Source: Thinopyrum elongatum (taxonomy: Eukaryota; Streptophyta; Magnoliopsida; Poales; Poaceae). From it: 64,000 bases of DNA. Position numbers and translations under genes: made by a program. The stretch spans positions 360,906,921 through 360,970,920 of the forward strand of contig CM022297.1 in assembly GCA_011799875.1 (NCBI GenBank). Direction: 5' to 3'. The notes beneath the pieces were generated by a model, which was not told where the DNA came from, did not search any database, and worked only from the letters and a program-made list of their open reading frames with translations. Positions 12,701-24,182 of the stretch are shown here, one piece after another; position 1 is the stretch's first letter, and every line of letters begins with the position of its first letter.

Positions 12701-13893
12701 GGCGGCGAGGTTGGCGGCGTCGCATTTCGGGCGTGCCCGGACGCGGGGTTTTGAGGCGTTTTTCGAGCGGTTACGCGTCTTAGCGATCTTCTACGGACGT
12801 CCGAAACACGACGGACATGGCAAAAAGGGCGCGGGTGGCTCTGCGCTGGCAGTTCGCCGTCGGCGGCGGCAACCGGAGCTGCGGTACTGCGGCGGCTCCG
12901 CTCGGGTTCTGAGAAGAGCAACAGAGGGCGGGGAAGGAAGTAGGAGCTCACCGGGAGGCTACATAAAGCCGGTGGAAGTTTAGGAGCAGCAGAGTTGGAA
13001 GCAGTCGACGGTGATCGCCGGAGATGCCGAAGACAGGGACGGCTCGATCCGCTAGCTCCGGTGCACCTCAGCTCTTGCCTTCGGTTGATTGAGGAAGAGG
13101 TGGTCGGCGGCGCACCACCCAGACACATCCGTCGGGTTCGGGAACGCCGGTGGCCGCGAGTACTACGGTGGCGCTCGGCCTCGCTGACAGAGAAGGGAGA
13201 AGTGGCATGGGAGCGAGGGAGAAGATGGAAGAATGGGGGAGAGTGACCAGGGGGTCCAGGGGGAGTGGACGGGGCTCGCCCTTATCCCCTCCAGCCTCCT
13301 GCCTAGTCGCGGTGGCGAGCAGCGAGCGGTGCGGCGAGCGCGGCCATGGAGACGGCGACACGGAGGAGGGAGTGGGTGGAGATGGGCTGGGCCGGCTCGG
13401 GCTGCAAGTGAGCGCCAGGTAAGCCTCTCCCTTTTCTGTTTTTTTTTTCTGTTTTCTCATTTATCCATTTAAACAGAGACAGAAAAAGAATACTTGAGGC
13501 CACCAAAAGAGTTGAGAAAAATGTGGAGTTTGGCCCATTAATTACTTTACATTATTAGGCATTGCCACAAATATTTTGGGAGCAAGATGAGTCCAAATGG
13601 ATTTTTCATATTTGAAATAGCATTATAAAATGCTGGAATAGCACTGAATAAATTGCTACTGTCCATTTTAGCAAATAACAGAGGTTGTTGTCCTTAACAA
13701 TTAATTGCTATGGATTATTTGCTAAGTGATGAACATTTTTGCAGCAACTTTGGTGCAACTTCATTTTGCACTTGTGATATGAATTAGAATTTGAATTTGT
13801 CTTTGACTTTGGACAAGTGGCAGAATGGCATGATGATGATGACTTGGCAATGTCAGAGGGTGATCACTGTAGGGTGATGCTGGGGATGTTACA
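9736..13893 (-). repeat. 3' LTR of element B
   Basis: It is 4158 bp and about 98 percent or more identical by eye to the right LTR. It includes an AT-rich part, a GC-rich part with simple sequence around 12450-13420, and a short repeated motif, ATCACCCTCG, at about 11160, 11212, 11279 and 11346. The long open frames in the GC-rich part (for example 12607-13128 minus) have no domain and look like composition artefacts. Confidence 0.93.
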
Positions 13894-13911
13894 CATCTCC
13901 TCCACTACAAG

Positions 13912-13930
13912 AAATCTCGTCCCGAGATTT
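13912..13930. other. Short perfect hairpin next to the 3' LTR of element B
   Basis: AAATCTCG and CGAGATTT form an 8-bp stem around a 3-base loop. It lies 19 bp inside the internal region, next to a purine-rich stretch on the minus strand (GGAGGAGATG) that is the likely polypurine tract. Confidence 0.6.
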
Positions 13931-16900
13931 AAGTGGGGAAGTAAAGGGTAACTTCGGGAAATCGAACCTTTGCGAGGTCAATTATCTGGTGGACAAATTA
14001 GGGAAGGTGGTAGAAGTATCTCTCGAGTTGAAACTTAGGAAAACATCGAGAGCAACGTATGAGGGTACGATAAGAAGTATCAAGCGAATGGACATTCGAT
14101 CGATAGCTGAACAGAGTGTGAGAAGGGGTTCAGAGCATCGGGAATAGATCACCTCTCGGAGAGTGGCTCGTGATATCACACAAAACCAAGGGCTTAGGAT
14201 ACTTCGGAATCAAGGATATACAGGAGAGTCAGGTTTCGATCCTGTGGAACTGTGGGTTATGGGCCCACCATGTGAGTTAAAAGCAGGAAGGGTGCTATCG
14301 TTTGCACAGTCAAGATAGCAAGGCAGGTCAGAGGACAACCTGTCAGTTATGTCGGTGTCAACATCGGTACCAAGGGCGAGGGACGAAGAGAACCATTTTC
14401 CTGCTCGCTAATACAAGGCGGACCAATAGGCAAAGTTCTCGTCCATCGGGGGTTTCCGGAATGCCATCAACATTAGTAACAGGGTCGTACTGACAGAGTT
14501 GCAGACCGAGGTATTTTCATAAGCAGAGAGTTAATACTGCTTAGTTCATATAAAACACAAGAAAGGTTAGTCAAACCAATAGAAAGGAAAAATGATTAAT
14601 TGATTATTCAAATTAACCAATGGGAAGGAAAATGTGTTTACACACAAGAACTAGGAGTATATCATTTCCCAAGGAAAAGCGGAGCATGATATACATGACA
14701 GGATAGCTAGTTCCAAATCATTTAGATAAAGAGACGAGGAAATTCATGAAGTTCCCCATACAATGGTGTCTGGATAACTGATCAAGAAACATGTAGCATT
14801 GCGCTTCCACTGTTCTTGTTGATACTCAGAATACCACAATCATGCTTCGAGGTAGCAATATTATGGTATTTCAGGTAAAGGGTTGGATCTGAGGAGCACA
14901 AGGGATACGAAGGATCAATTCATTAACAAGGAACTCGATATATGAGCAAAACATCTTCAGGTTAGTGTCGGAGGAAGTCAAGGATGTGGTCGATGATAAC
15001 ACAAATCATCGAGGGGCAAGGGTGATATTTCTCACCATTAACACGATTGACATCTCAGAAGGAGTCAAAATGTTAACGTTGATCACGACACATTTGTCGA
15101 GGGGTTTCAAGAAGATGTTATCGGTCAGCGACGACATCAAGCAAAAGGAATACCGTAGCGAAATGTTATTAGAACCACGGATGCGACACAAGCTCGAAGT
15201 CAAGCTTGTTGTTTGAGGTGAAGTGATAAGATGAGGAAGATCGACGTAAGCTCAGCTCATCGTCGAAAGTTGCTCTGGCATAAGGGCCAGGTAGCACAGT
15301 TAGAAGTTGGCACAATAAAGATATAGCCGATCAGGATAGGAAGGATGGAATGGAATATTATTCCGATAAGAGTTCACAAGGGGTGGTGCAATGACACAAC
15401 ATCCTTGAGATAAGAGGTAGCAATACTCGAAGGTAAAGCAGATTAGAGGTTGGACGGCGTATTGATCTGCAGAAGACAAGTGTTTTAACTTGTCCGGGAA
15501 ATGGTATCAAGGAGAAGTATGGGCGGAACCACGATTGCCAAGGATCAATTCACAGATTCAAGATGAAGTTGTACCAGGGAAATATTTATTTAAGATAAGC
15601 TTCCATGATAAGTTCTGCATCGTGTCCATGGGCATGAACACAAAGGTTCAAGGTCGACTCCCACTTCTTCAATGCATAACCTTTCACTCACTTCTCGTCT
15701 TTGCAGAAGTTGTAGGGCTGAAAATTTATCTGGCGAAACACCGGATGAGTTTGACTCATAGAAGTTTCTGAGTTCTCGCAGATGGCAGAAGCATAGATAC
15801 AACCCATCGGGAAAATTTTACGAGTCCATACAACCATCAACCAGAGCAAGGGATGCGAGTTCGAAAGCAAAGTATCGAAGTCAAAGTGGGTGATACAATG
15901 TATCGAAGGTATTAGGTAACGGGGGAATAACTATCAAGGTTATGGAATATGGAGGACACTATCAGATAATGATCCACCAAAAGATCTGGCGGACCGCAAA
16001 GGATAAGGTTATGAGTATCGGCAATCAATCAGATGAGGAAGGGATGCAAAGGCATCGAATTATAGAAACATCAAAATAATTCAGCGCTTAAGCACAAAGG
16101 GGTTATGATTCCAAAACGAAGGATCAGAAGCAGAGGCTCTGATCAAAAGATGGGTATGTTGGATAGAATTAGATGGCCAATCAATTAAAGATTGATTTAC
16201 CGAGAACCAGCTCTTATCCAAAATGACGTCTGAGCCAGAAGGATGAATTAGTATGATGGGAATGATGTTTGCGGGTATTCGCACACATGTCGAATCAATG
16301 GAATCGGAATGATAGTGCCAGGGAATATCGACAATGATTTACTTGACATATGGAACTAACCATAATGCAAGTAGTTAAGAAGAATGTTAAAAGTGGTAGG
16401 CTGCAAGGGAATTTTGGGAGATCGGATAGCATTTCAAAGTATTTTGGAATCATATGAACAACTGGGGTGAGCGGACCCCAGGTAAGTGGATTATCCGTAG
16501 TGCGGAAAGAAACTGCGAAGCGGAAGGTACAGAGGATTTCTCGGAACAACGAAGAGTATTAGGGTTAACTGATAACAATAATAGCAACTGGGGGTGAAGG
16601 CACAACGTCAAGGGTGATATTCTCGGGAATCATCGGTGGTCAGGAACTGCAAGGCAGTGGGCACCGGGTCTCGGAGAACTTCGGGAAGTATCTTCAGAGT
16701 CTTCCGATGATGACACGTCATCTTCTGGAATGAGGGGGGGGGGGGCTCTCCGGGAGAAAGCGGTTACGAGAACCTAGTGTTAGAGTTAGCAATTTTTTTT
16801 TAACCAGAGTAGAAGAGAGATCAGAGTCCCAGAGTATAGACGAGGAATAAAAGATCCTAATACCACCCAATTGGCGACGTGGGCCCGTAAGCCACACAGC

Positions 16901-16980
16901 CATGTTAGTAAAACAATTTTTGGACCTCTAGACTCAACTTCGGCCAAGCAGTTGGAAAGGGGGGCTCCTACAGGCAGTCG

Positions 16981-16992
16981 GCTCTGATACCA
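16981..16992 (-). other. Primer binding site of element B (initiator tRNA-Met type)
   Basis: Read on the minus strand, TGGTATCAGAGC lies 3 bp after the 5' LTR. It complements the 3' end of the plant initiator tRNA-Met. It fixes the orientation of the element. Confidence 0.85.
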
Positions 16993-16995
16993 ACC

Positions 16996-19900
16996 TGTGA
17001 CGACCCCGGCTTAATCATGCACTAATCATACACGCAAATGCACACGATCAAGCCTAAGGACTCACTTGAAGATATCACAACACAACTCTAAAACATAAAC
17101 AAAATCATACAAGCATTTATTACAAGCCAGGGCCTCGAGGGCTCGAATACAAAGCTTGATGACAACAAGCATTAGCGGAAGCGTTAGATATCTGTGTACA
17201 GATATAAAACAGAAAACAGAGAAGCCTTTAGAAAGGCGGAACAAAAATAAAACACTACGATCGAAAGGCGCAGGCCTCCTGCCTGGGACCCTCCGTTCCT
17301 ACTCCTGGACGTCGGCCAACTTGTAGAAGGATCCACCCTCGGGGAAGTAGTGGAAGTCATCGGCGGGGCAGCTATCTCAGGGGCTCCGTCAGCTGGTTGC
17401 ATCAAATGAATATGGGGGAAAAAGAAAGTAAAGCAACCGTGAGTACTCATCCGAAGTACTCAGCAAGCCAAGGATCTACACTACATAAGCAACATTATCA
17501 AAGGGGGGCTGTATATGTGGACTGGGCTGCAGAAATGCCAGAATAGAGGGGGAAGCCTAGTCCTAGCGAAGACTAGCATCTTCAAGCATCTTCGAGCGTC
17601 TTGCAGCATGTAGAGGTACAGAATAGCATAATGTAAGTAGTAGTAGAATCAGGTAACAGTCTCGCCCAGAGATCCTTCCTCGACTCCCTCCGAGAAAGCG
17701 ATCCCAGAGCCACATATCCAGGTATCATCTCAAGTTCTAGCTGTATCGATCGGGATACAACTCCGAGTGTCCTTTACCGTAGGACCGGCTATCGATAGAT
17801 GTGTTCTTCCCTGCAGGGGTGCACCAACTTACCCACCAAGCTCAATTAACTCCGGCCGGACACACTTTCCTGGGTCATGCCCGGCCTCGGCCAAACGATA
17901 CACCGCAACCCTACCTACAGCTCAGCAGAGAGGTCCCCGACGGTCTAGCTCCTAAGCGCAAGGGGGTCTTGGGCCATCGCCCCTCGCCCTCCGGGTCGTT
18001 GTGTGCAGGGTGGATACCAGCACCGCCTCGAAAGGCCGGTACGATCCGACCGTGCCACAATGCTGAACAGGACGTCTGACAGAGCTTTCGGCTGATGTTA
18101 CGATGTAGAACGCCCATACTATGCCCACGTGATGGTTAGTGATATCAGGCCAGAGGCCTGCTCGGATCAAATATCCAAATCGTTAGGACTAGGGGCTTGC
18201 GGAAACGAGCAGAGACTCACGAAAGATGTGACCCCGTCGCCCCGTCTCGAGGACTTGCTGCAAGGGCTAAGAATGCCCGGCCGCGCCTCGTGGAATAACT
18301 CATGGGTATCTATCCATCATTCGCGGGTACCCCTTAGGGTCGACCCGCCTTTCCAAGCATCAGTGTCAACAGTAATGTAAGGCATCCGTGTGGTCACCAT
18401 ATCAAGGGGAATCCGAGGCATCACCCTCGTTGGACTCCCACCTGATGTAACATCTAGATGGACGTAGGAGGCATCACCCTCGAGGTCCACACGTGGGGTG
18501 TTGCGCGGCTTTGTCAGTATCGGGGGTGGTGTAGGAGGTATCACCCTCGCTTACCACGACCGATCAACTAACCTACAAGGTTATCATCAGAAGTGCTGAC
18601 GAGGTATCACCCTCGGCACTCGATAGTAACCCAGTAGTGTCGAGCAACTAAGGGGAAAGTGATGTGCGGTGACGGGGTCTGGTCTTCGATCCCGTTGATC
18701 GGGTCTTCTGAGAATCCAGCAGGGCAGTCAGGACAAGTGGGGGTCTCTGATGGGTCTCTACCCAGTCTATTCTAAACAGTTTAGGAAAACAGTAAGGTAT
18801 CAACAGCAGGTTACAATAAACAGGCTATGCAGCAAAAATAGGTAAAACAGTAACAGTAGCAAAATCTAATGCAAGCAGGGGATATTAGAATGGGTGATAT
18901 CGAGATGATCAAAGGGGGGGGGGCTTGCCTGGTTGCTTTGCAGACAAAAGTGGATCTTCTACGGTGAGGTAGTCGTCCACCGGATCATCAGCGCTCTCGC
19001 AGTCTATCGGGGAGAAGAGGGGGAGAAGAAACAATATAAATACATGACAACAATAACAATCACATAGCAAGGCATGGTAATACGCAGTGCAGGGGTGTCC
19101 TAGTGCTAGGCTAAGTGCTACGGACGAAGTGGGAATTTACCGGGAAAGTTTTCCCGGTTCCGGACGTCTGACAGACAGACGAACCGGAGGGAATGGTTCC
19201 ATGTTCAGGTAGTTAGAGGCATGTGACAGATAAACGGAGAGCGTATTCGGATTCGTCTTGTCGTTCTGAGCATCTTTCATATATAAATTTTTTTCATCCG
19301 GGTTACGGATAATTTCCTATGAATTTTGCAAGTTTTAACAATATTATGAAAATACTGGATTTTATTATTAAATCGAAAACAGTGGCTGAATTGCTAGATG
19401 CACACGGTGCAGTGCACCCACTGGTGCACTAGGGGCTGACTGGTGGGGCCAGTGAGCTGAGTCAGCGCTAACTGAGCTCATCTTATCCAAAAGAACAGTG
19501 CAGGGGCCCCACTTGTCATTGACTTGACATTTTAACAGTGATTAATTTAAACCAGGGTTTAATTAGATGGGTGGGCCCCTGTGTCAGCGACTGTTTAGTG
19601 ATTATATTAGTTAACAGACTGATTAGTAGTTTAATTAGTTTAGAATTTCACTAAACTACAGTGGGGTCCACATGTCAGTGGTCCACGATGCCCAGTCAGC
19701 AGGGTTGACCCAGTCAACCCTGACTGGTGGCCCCATTGGGCCCACGGGCAGTGTCACCGGGGCGGGCCCTGCCAGTGCCAACTCAGCGGAGTTGCCGGAG
19801 GAGCTCCGGCGAGCTCGCGCGCGGCGGCCGAACCACGGTGGGGGTCGGAATCGCGCTACGGTGCGTCATTTCGCGCGTTCCTGGTGGCGTTCGAAAGCTC

Positions 19901-21166
19901 GCAGCGTCGCGCATCTTGTTGTGGTACTGGCCGGAGCTGGGATCGCCGGAAACGCTGCCGGCGGCGAGGTTGGCGGCGTCGCATTTCGGGCGTGCCCGGA
20001 CGCGGGGTTTTGAGGTGTTTTTCGAGCGGTTACGCGTCTTAGCGATCTTTTGCGGATGTCCGAAACACGACGGACATGGCAAAAAGGGCGCGGGTGGCTC
20101 TGCGCTGGCAGTTCGCCGTCGGCGGCGGCAACCGGAGCTGCGGTACTGCGGCGGCTCCGCTCGGGTTCTGAGAAGAGCAACAGAGGGCGGGGAAGGAAGT
20201 AGGAGCTCACCGGGAGGCTACGTAAAGCCGGTGGAAGTTTAGGAGCAGCAGAGTTGGAAGCAGTCGACGGTGATCGCCGGAGATGCCGAAGACAGGGACG
20301 GCTCGATCCGCTGGCTCCGGTGCACCTCAGCTCTTGCCGTCGGTTGATTGAGGAAGAGGTGGTCGGCGGCGCACCACCCAGACACATCTGTCGGGTTCGG
20401 GAACGCCGGTGGCCGCGAGTACTACGGTGGCGTGGCGACGGTGGCGCTCGGCCGCGCTGACAGAGAAGAGAGAAGTGGCGTGGGAGCGAGGGAGAAGATG
20501 GAAGAATGGGGGAGAGTGACCAGGGGGTCCAGGGGGAGTGGACGGGGCTCGCCCTTATCCCCTCCAGCCTCCTGCCTAGTCGCGGTGGCGAGCAGCGAGC
20601 GGTGCGACGAGCGCGGCCATGGAGACGGTGACACGGAGGAGGGAGTGGGTGGAGATGGGCTGGGCCGGCTCGGGCTGCAGGTGAGCGCCAGGTAAGCCTC
20701 TCCCTTTTCTGTTTTTTTTTTCTGTTTTCTCATTTATCCATTTAAACAGAGACAGAAAAAGAATACTTGAGGCCACCAAAAGAGTTGAGAAAAATGTGGA
20801 GTTTGGCCCATTAATTACTTTACATTATTAGGCATTGCCACAAATATTTTGGGAGCAAGATGAGTCCAAATGGATTTTTCATATTTGAAATAGCATTATA
20901 AAATGCTGGAATAGCACTGAATAAATTGCTACTGTCCATTTTAGCAAATAACAGAGGTTGTTGTCCTTAACAATTAATTGCTATGGATTATTTGCTAAGT
21001 GATGAACATTTTTGCAGCAACTTTGGTGCAACTTCATTTTGCACTTGTGATATGAATTAGAATTTGAATTTGTCTTTGACTTTGGACAAGTGGCAGAATG
21101 GCATGATGATGATGACTTGGCAATGTCAGAGGGTGATCACTGTAGGGTGATGCTGGGGATGTTACA
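16996..21166 (-). repeat. 5' LTR of element B
   Basis: It is 4171 bp. It differs from the left copy mainly by scattered single bases, poly-G length and an extra short GTGGCG-type duplication around 20425-20445. It ends on the plus strand in GATGTTACA, followed by the target duplication CATGT. Confidence 0.93.
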
Positions 21167-21171
21167 CATGT

Positions 21172-21446
21172 GTCCTCGGGAGCGCTTTGCTTTATATAAA
21201 AGTTCGTCCAGGCTTGTCCTTTGCTACAAAAAGGACTGGGCCACCTTGCTGCACCTTAGTTACTTTTGTTACTTGTTACTCGTTACGAATTATCTTATCA
21301 TACAACTATCTGTTACCGATAATTTCAGTGCTTGCAGAGAATACCTTGCTGAAAACCGCTTATCATTTCCTTCTGCTCTTCATTGGATTCGACACTCTTA
21401 CTTATCGAAAGGACTACGATAGATCCCCTATACTTGTGGGTCATCA
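21172..21446 (+). repeat. 3' LTR of element A, right part
   Basis: The LTR resumes at TGTCCTCGGG exactly where it stopped at 9735 and ends GGGTCATCA. It keeps the TATA box at 21192-21199. The target duplication of A cannot be verified because its left end is outside the window. Confidence 0.93.
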
Positions 21447-22303
21447 TCGATGCGGCCGAAGTCGCTGAAGGCCTCCTCCGCCCCCGTCAAGGACTAGAAC
21501 TGCATAGGCAGGTCCTCGACGACGACGCGCACGTGGAGGTTGAACTTGAGAATCGCCGCGTGGTCGTCCTCGTGCCAGGCCCTGACGAAGTACTTGCCGC
21601 CGTTGACCTTGAGCATGCCGCGCCGCATCGCGTCGTCTCGGTGCGCAGGGAGGTCGAAGTGGACGAGGAAGGCCTCCGGGTGATGCGTGGTTACGCGGAG
21701 CAGGTGGGGCGGAGTGCTGAGCTGCTCGTGGATGACCTTTCCGACCGCCATAGGGTTGGTGGAGTGGCGGCGGTCGGTAGCGGTGAGCGTGACGGCGTGC
21801 TGGCGCAAGATGAACTCGTCGCGCTCGAGAGCCGGAGTCGCCACGATCACCTTGTTGCTTGAGCGTGGCCGCCGTGCCGGGTCGCAGTGAAGTGGACGGT
21901 CCATCGACGCCGGCCCCGGGGCCGGTGGGAAGCGCAGGCGGTCGCGCACGAGGGCCCTGGGAGGCAGCGGCTCCAACCTAGCACGGGCAGTCCCGCCTGG
22001 ACCCCCGTTCCTAGGGTTTTGGGGGCACTCCCTGCCAAAATGCCCCGTGCGCTTGCAGATGATGCAGCGCAGGGGGTCTCTGCAGTCGGCGCGGCGGTGG
22101 AGCTTGCTGAGGCAGCGGAAGCACTTGCCTCTGAACTGGCTAAAGAAGGCCTTGCGGCTGCCAACCGCATTGAAGCCCCTGCTCCGGTCCGAACGCAGCA
22201 TCGAGCGGCACCGTGCTTGAACCAGCGGGGAGGAGCTCGCCTTCCGGTTCTTCCTCGAGGTGACCTCTGTCCATCCCTCGCCATCCCCCGCTGCCTGGCT
22301 CTA
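21447..22303 (-). pseudogene. Truncated CCHC zinc-knuckle gene fragment (grass DUF4283-like or LINE ORF1-like)
   Basis: The minus-strand frame is open from after a TAG near 22301 down to a TAG next to 21494. It encodes two perfect CX2CX4HX4C zinc knuckles in tandem (CFRCLSKLHRRADC and CIICKRTGHFGREC), a proline-rich linker and a C-terminal part (FLVHFDLPAHRDDAMRRG, then KYFVRAWHEDDHAA) that resembles the RNA-binding-like domain of the abundant grass CCHC proteins. Such proteins occur both as host-genome families and as ORF1 of L1-type LINEs, so the origin is open. Just after the TAG the homologous reading seems to go on for about 15 codons, then element A cuts it at 21446. The missing C-terminal part would lie left of the window. 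Confidence 0.6.
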
Positions 22304-22669
22304 AAAGGAAGGATTGACTGGGAGGAGGGGCAGACCACAACAGATTTGAGACGGCCACCCTCCAAGGGGGAGGGGGGACTCGTTCAGATCCGCCGGTCCG
22401 GAGCGCCCCCCCGCCCACAGCTGGCCTCCCCGTTGCAGGATTCACAGCGTCGAGGCCGGATCCGACGCGGCCGCCGTTGAGGCAACAGATCCAGGGGTGG
22501 GGGGCCTCGAGGAACTGCCGGGCCGGGGGGTACGGCTTGCGGGAGGAGAGCAGCACCGGGAGGGGGGGCCCGTGCGCGAACAGCCGGCAGGGGAGCGAGC
22601 CATGCGGCCGGGTTTGGTGGCCGCCGGGGCCGGAGCGGCCAGCGGCGGGAGAGAGAGCATGGCTAACCT
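22304..22669. other. GC-rich sequence upstream of the CCHC fragment
   Basis: About 370 bp of GC-rich sequence with many overlapping open frames and no domain. It may be the 5' part or leader of the CCHC gene, but I cannot show a start codon in frame. Confidence 0.4.
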
Positions 22670-22797
22670 AGCAAGTACGTGTAGGTTTAGGAAGTCTATG
22701 GGTTGTCGGTGATTAAGAGTGCTGGTAGTACTAGGAAAGTCATGTACAAGTTGGTTTCAAGAGCAAGTACGTGTAGGCTTAGGAAGTCTATGGGTTG
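22670..22797 (+). repeat. Pair of 36-bp direct repeats
   Basis: AGCAAGTACGTGTAGG and the following 20 bases occur at 22670-22705 and again at 22762-22797 with one T/C difference. The spacing of 92 bp fits a local tandem duplication. Confidence 0.75.
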
Positions 22798-22801
22798 GCT
22801 G

Positions 22802-22829
22802 CTCGTGCATATATATATATGTGCACGAG
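22802..22829. repeat. AT-centred hairpin
   Basis: The arms CTCGTGCA and TGCACGAG are perfectly complementary around a 12-base TA-rich centre. A second TA run follows at 22872-22886, just before the Mutator-like element. Confidence 0.5.
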
Positions 22830-23040
22830 GGGCTGTAGAATTTTTTTTTGAAAACTCCCCATCTACATCTGTATATATATATATATACCTATTAATAAGG
22901 GCGATGCTACGCGTCCGCCGGCGGATTATTTTCAAAGATCCGCCACCTTCACAGCCGTTTGATCTGGCGTATCCATCAGCCCGGCTCTTTCCTCACAATT
23001 GCAACAAAGGCAGTGTTGCGGAACCATTTGCACATATCTC

Positions 23041-23245
23041 TTGTTGCGGAAACTTTTGCAACAGAGATTTTGTTGTAGATTTTTTTAGCATTAACTTTTT
23101 TGAAACATGTGTGTCGTTGCGGACGGACTTCGGCAACACAGATGATGTTGCATAATTTTTTTCTCATCTTAATGTTTTTGTAACATAGACGTTGTTGCGG
23201 GATGACTTCTGCAACCCAGATGATGTTGCAGAAAAATGGCAGAGG
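23041..23245 (+). repeat. Tandem repeat, about 75-bp period, three units
   Basis: Units start with TTGTTGCGG-like sequence at 23041, 23114 and 23192. Each has a GCAACA-type motif followed by AGATxxTGTTG and a T-rich tail. A shorter related piece precedes at about 23012. Confidence 0.65.
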
Positions 23246-23380
23246 CACGTGTCCAGTGATGTAGGTCTTGAGCGGCTGATAGAGGCTGCATGTCGTCCGC
23301 TTAAACTTGTATTTGACGGCTGCATGTGTGGCATAACTATAGTCGTGATCAGTCGGGTGATTCTAAATGTTGTTCCTCTT

Positions 23381-23625
23381 GCAACAAGGCCTTTGTTGCA
23401 AAACGTTATATTCTCTAATTTTCTGCAACAAAACCCTTGTTGCAAAACCTTTTCTTCTCTAATCTCCTGCAGCAAGACCCATGCTGCACAACCTCTTCTT
23501 CCCTATTTTTTTACAACAAGACCCTTGTTGCAAAAATTGCAACAACATCTCTGCCGCACCTAATTTTCTGCAACAAGGCGCATGTTGCAAAAATTGCAAC
23601 ACATCTCCAGCTGCGTCGCGCACTC
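23381..23625 (+). repeat. Tandem repeat, 44-bp period, four to five units
   Basis: Units begin GCAACAAGGC or a variant at 23381, 23425, 23469 and 23513 (exactly 44 bp apart), then 23570. Each holds a GCAACAA motif and, about 8 bp on, its inverse TTGTTGC, so each unit can form a small stem. Confidence 0.7.
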
Positions 23626-23914
23626 GTGCAGTCATCGTTCGCTGCCACCATTCTGCAACAACGATGTTGTTGCAAGAAAAGATGAGGGAGAGAGACGTGC
23701 ATGGTCAAGCAGGATACGTGTCAAGCAAGGGAGGCGACAGACGCCCCGTGCTTCATCTGTTGACCAGAAAAGATGTGGCCAGGAGTAATCCAAAGAGAAG
23801 ATAAGGCAGCACCCAAAGCGGTGCGCTGGTCCACTTGGACACGCGTTGTGTGAGAGGCGGCGGATGAACTAAAGAAAATCCGCCGGTTGATGCTGAGAGT
23901 TTTCCTATTAATAA

Positions 23915-24182
23915 AGCACGGTGATATTTTTGCTTTCGTCCCGCTTAGGTGATTTTATATTTCAGATATATACTCGAGATGGTACTAATTCGAGGATCTC
24001 CTATATATACGACCAAGAAAACTGTTCCGTTTTTCTGTGGCACGTGTCAATTCCCGCGGCCCAGCTACTGGCCTGCGAGCGGTCCTGAAGTCCTCAGCCA
24101 CGTCATTTGGGCCTTTACCCATGTCCAGCTGCTGGGCCTAACATTCATCGGCAAAAATGTTTCAGGCCAATGTTGTTGCTCC
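23915..24182. other. Unassigned sequence
   Basis: I see no gene or clear repeat here. GGGCCTTTACCC- and TGGGCCTAAC-type strings occur but give no structure. Confidence 0.4.

Larger units (their letters stand above)
13894..16995 (-). other. Internal region of element B, no coding capacity
   Basis: I read both strands and found no frame longer than about 90 codons and no motif of gag, protease, RT, RNase H or integrase. A poly-G run is at 16734-16744 and a T run at 16793-16801. The region may hold packaging and dimerisation signals only. Confidence 0.75.
9736..21166 (-). mobile_element. Element B: large non-coding LTR retrotransposon (LARD type, Sukkula-like)
   Basis: Two LTRs of about 4.16 kb flank only 3.1 kb of internal sequence. 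The five-base target duplication CATGT is at 9731-9735 and 21167-21171. On the minus strand the element starts TGTAACATCC and ends GTCGTCACA. The PBS lies next to the right LTR, so the 5' LTR is on the right. No gag, protease, RT or integrase frame is visible inside. LTRs longer than 4 kb around a non-coding 3-kb core fit the LARD class described in barley (Sukkula). That name is a guess from structure. It would need proteins from another element to move. Confidence 0.93.
1..21446 (+). mobile_element. Element A: Athila-lineage Ty3/Gypsy LTR retrotransposon, 5' end outside the window
   Basis: The element has a partial 5' LTR, a PBS, gag, protease, RT, RNase H and integrase in the Gypsy order, a small extra ORF, a polypurine tract and a 3' LTR. 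The LTR starts TGATACGTCC and ends in TCATCA. The PBS fits the 3' end of plant tRNA-Asp, as is usual for Athila-type elements. The RT has FMDD in place of YxDD, also common in that lineage. The 5' LTR lacks about 200 bp that lie left of the window. The 3' LTR is split by element B. The coding region carries several stops and frameshifts, so this copy is not autonomous. WHAM- or Sabrina-like families are my best guess; the family name is unverified. Confidence 0.93.
22899..23903. mobile_element. Mutator-like non-autonomous transposon rich in GCAACA/TGTTGC
   Basis: A 1005-bp segment is flanked by an 11-bp direct repeat, CCTATTAATAA, at 22888-22898 and 23904-23914. That size fits the 9-11 bp target duplication of Mutator-like elements. 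The two ends are weakly inverted: both have CCGGCGGATT close to the end, in opposite orientation. There is no transposase ORF. The interior is almost entirely made of TGTTGC- and GCAACA-containing repeats in two arrays of different period. Mutator assignment rests on the target duplication and is tentative. Confidence 0.6.

Noticed and set aside
12413..13472. Several overlapping open frames of 70-173 codons in the GC-rich part of the left LTR of element B
   Set aside because: They occur on both strands and in all frames, have no domain, and reflect GC-rich simple sequence. Copies in the right LTR (19672-20779) behave the same way.
13901..13914. CACTACAAGAAA, which looks like a CACTA terminus
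   Set aside because: It lies at the inner border of element B, has no inverted partner and no 3-bp duplication.
21383..22712. Plus-strand open frames over the CCHC fragment
   Set aside because: They are the complement of the zinc-knuckle coding strand and of GC-rich DNA. The zinc motifs are on the minus strand only.
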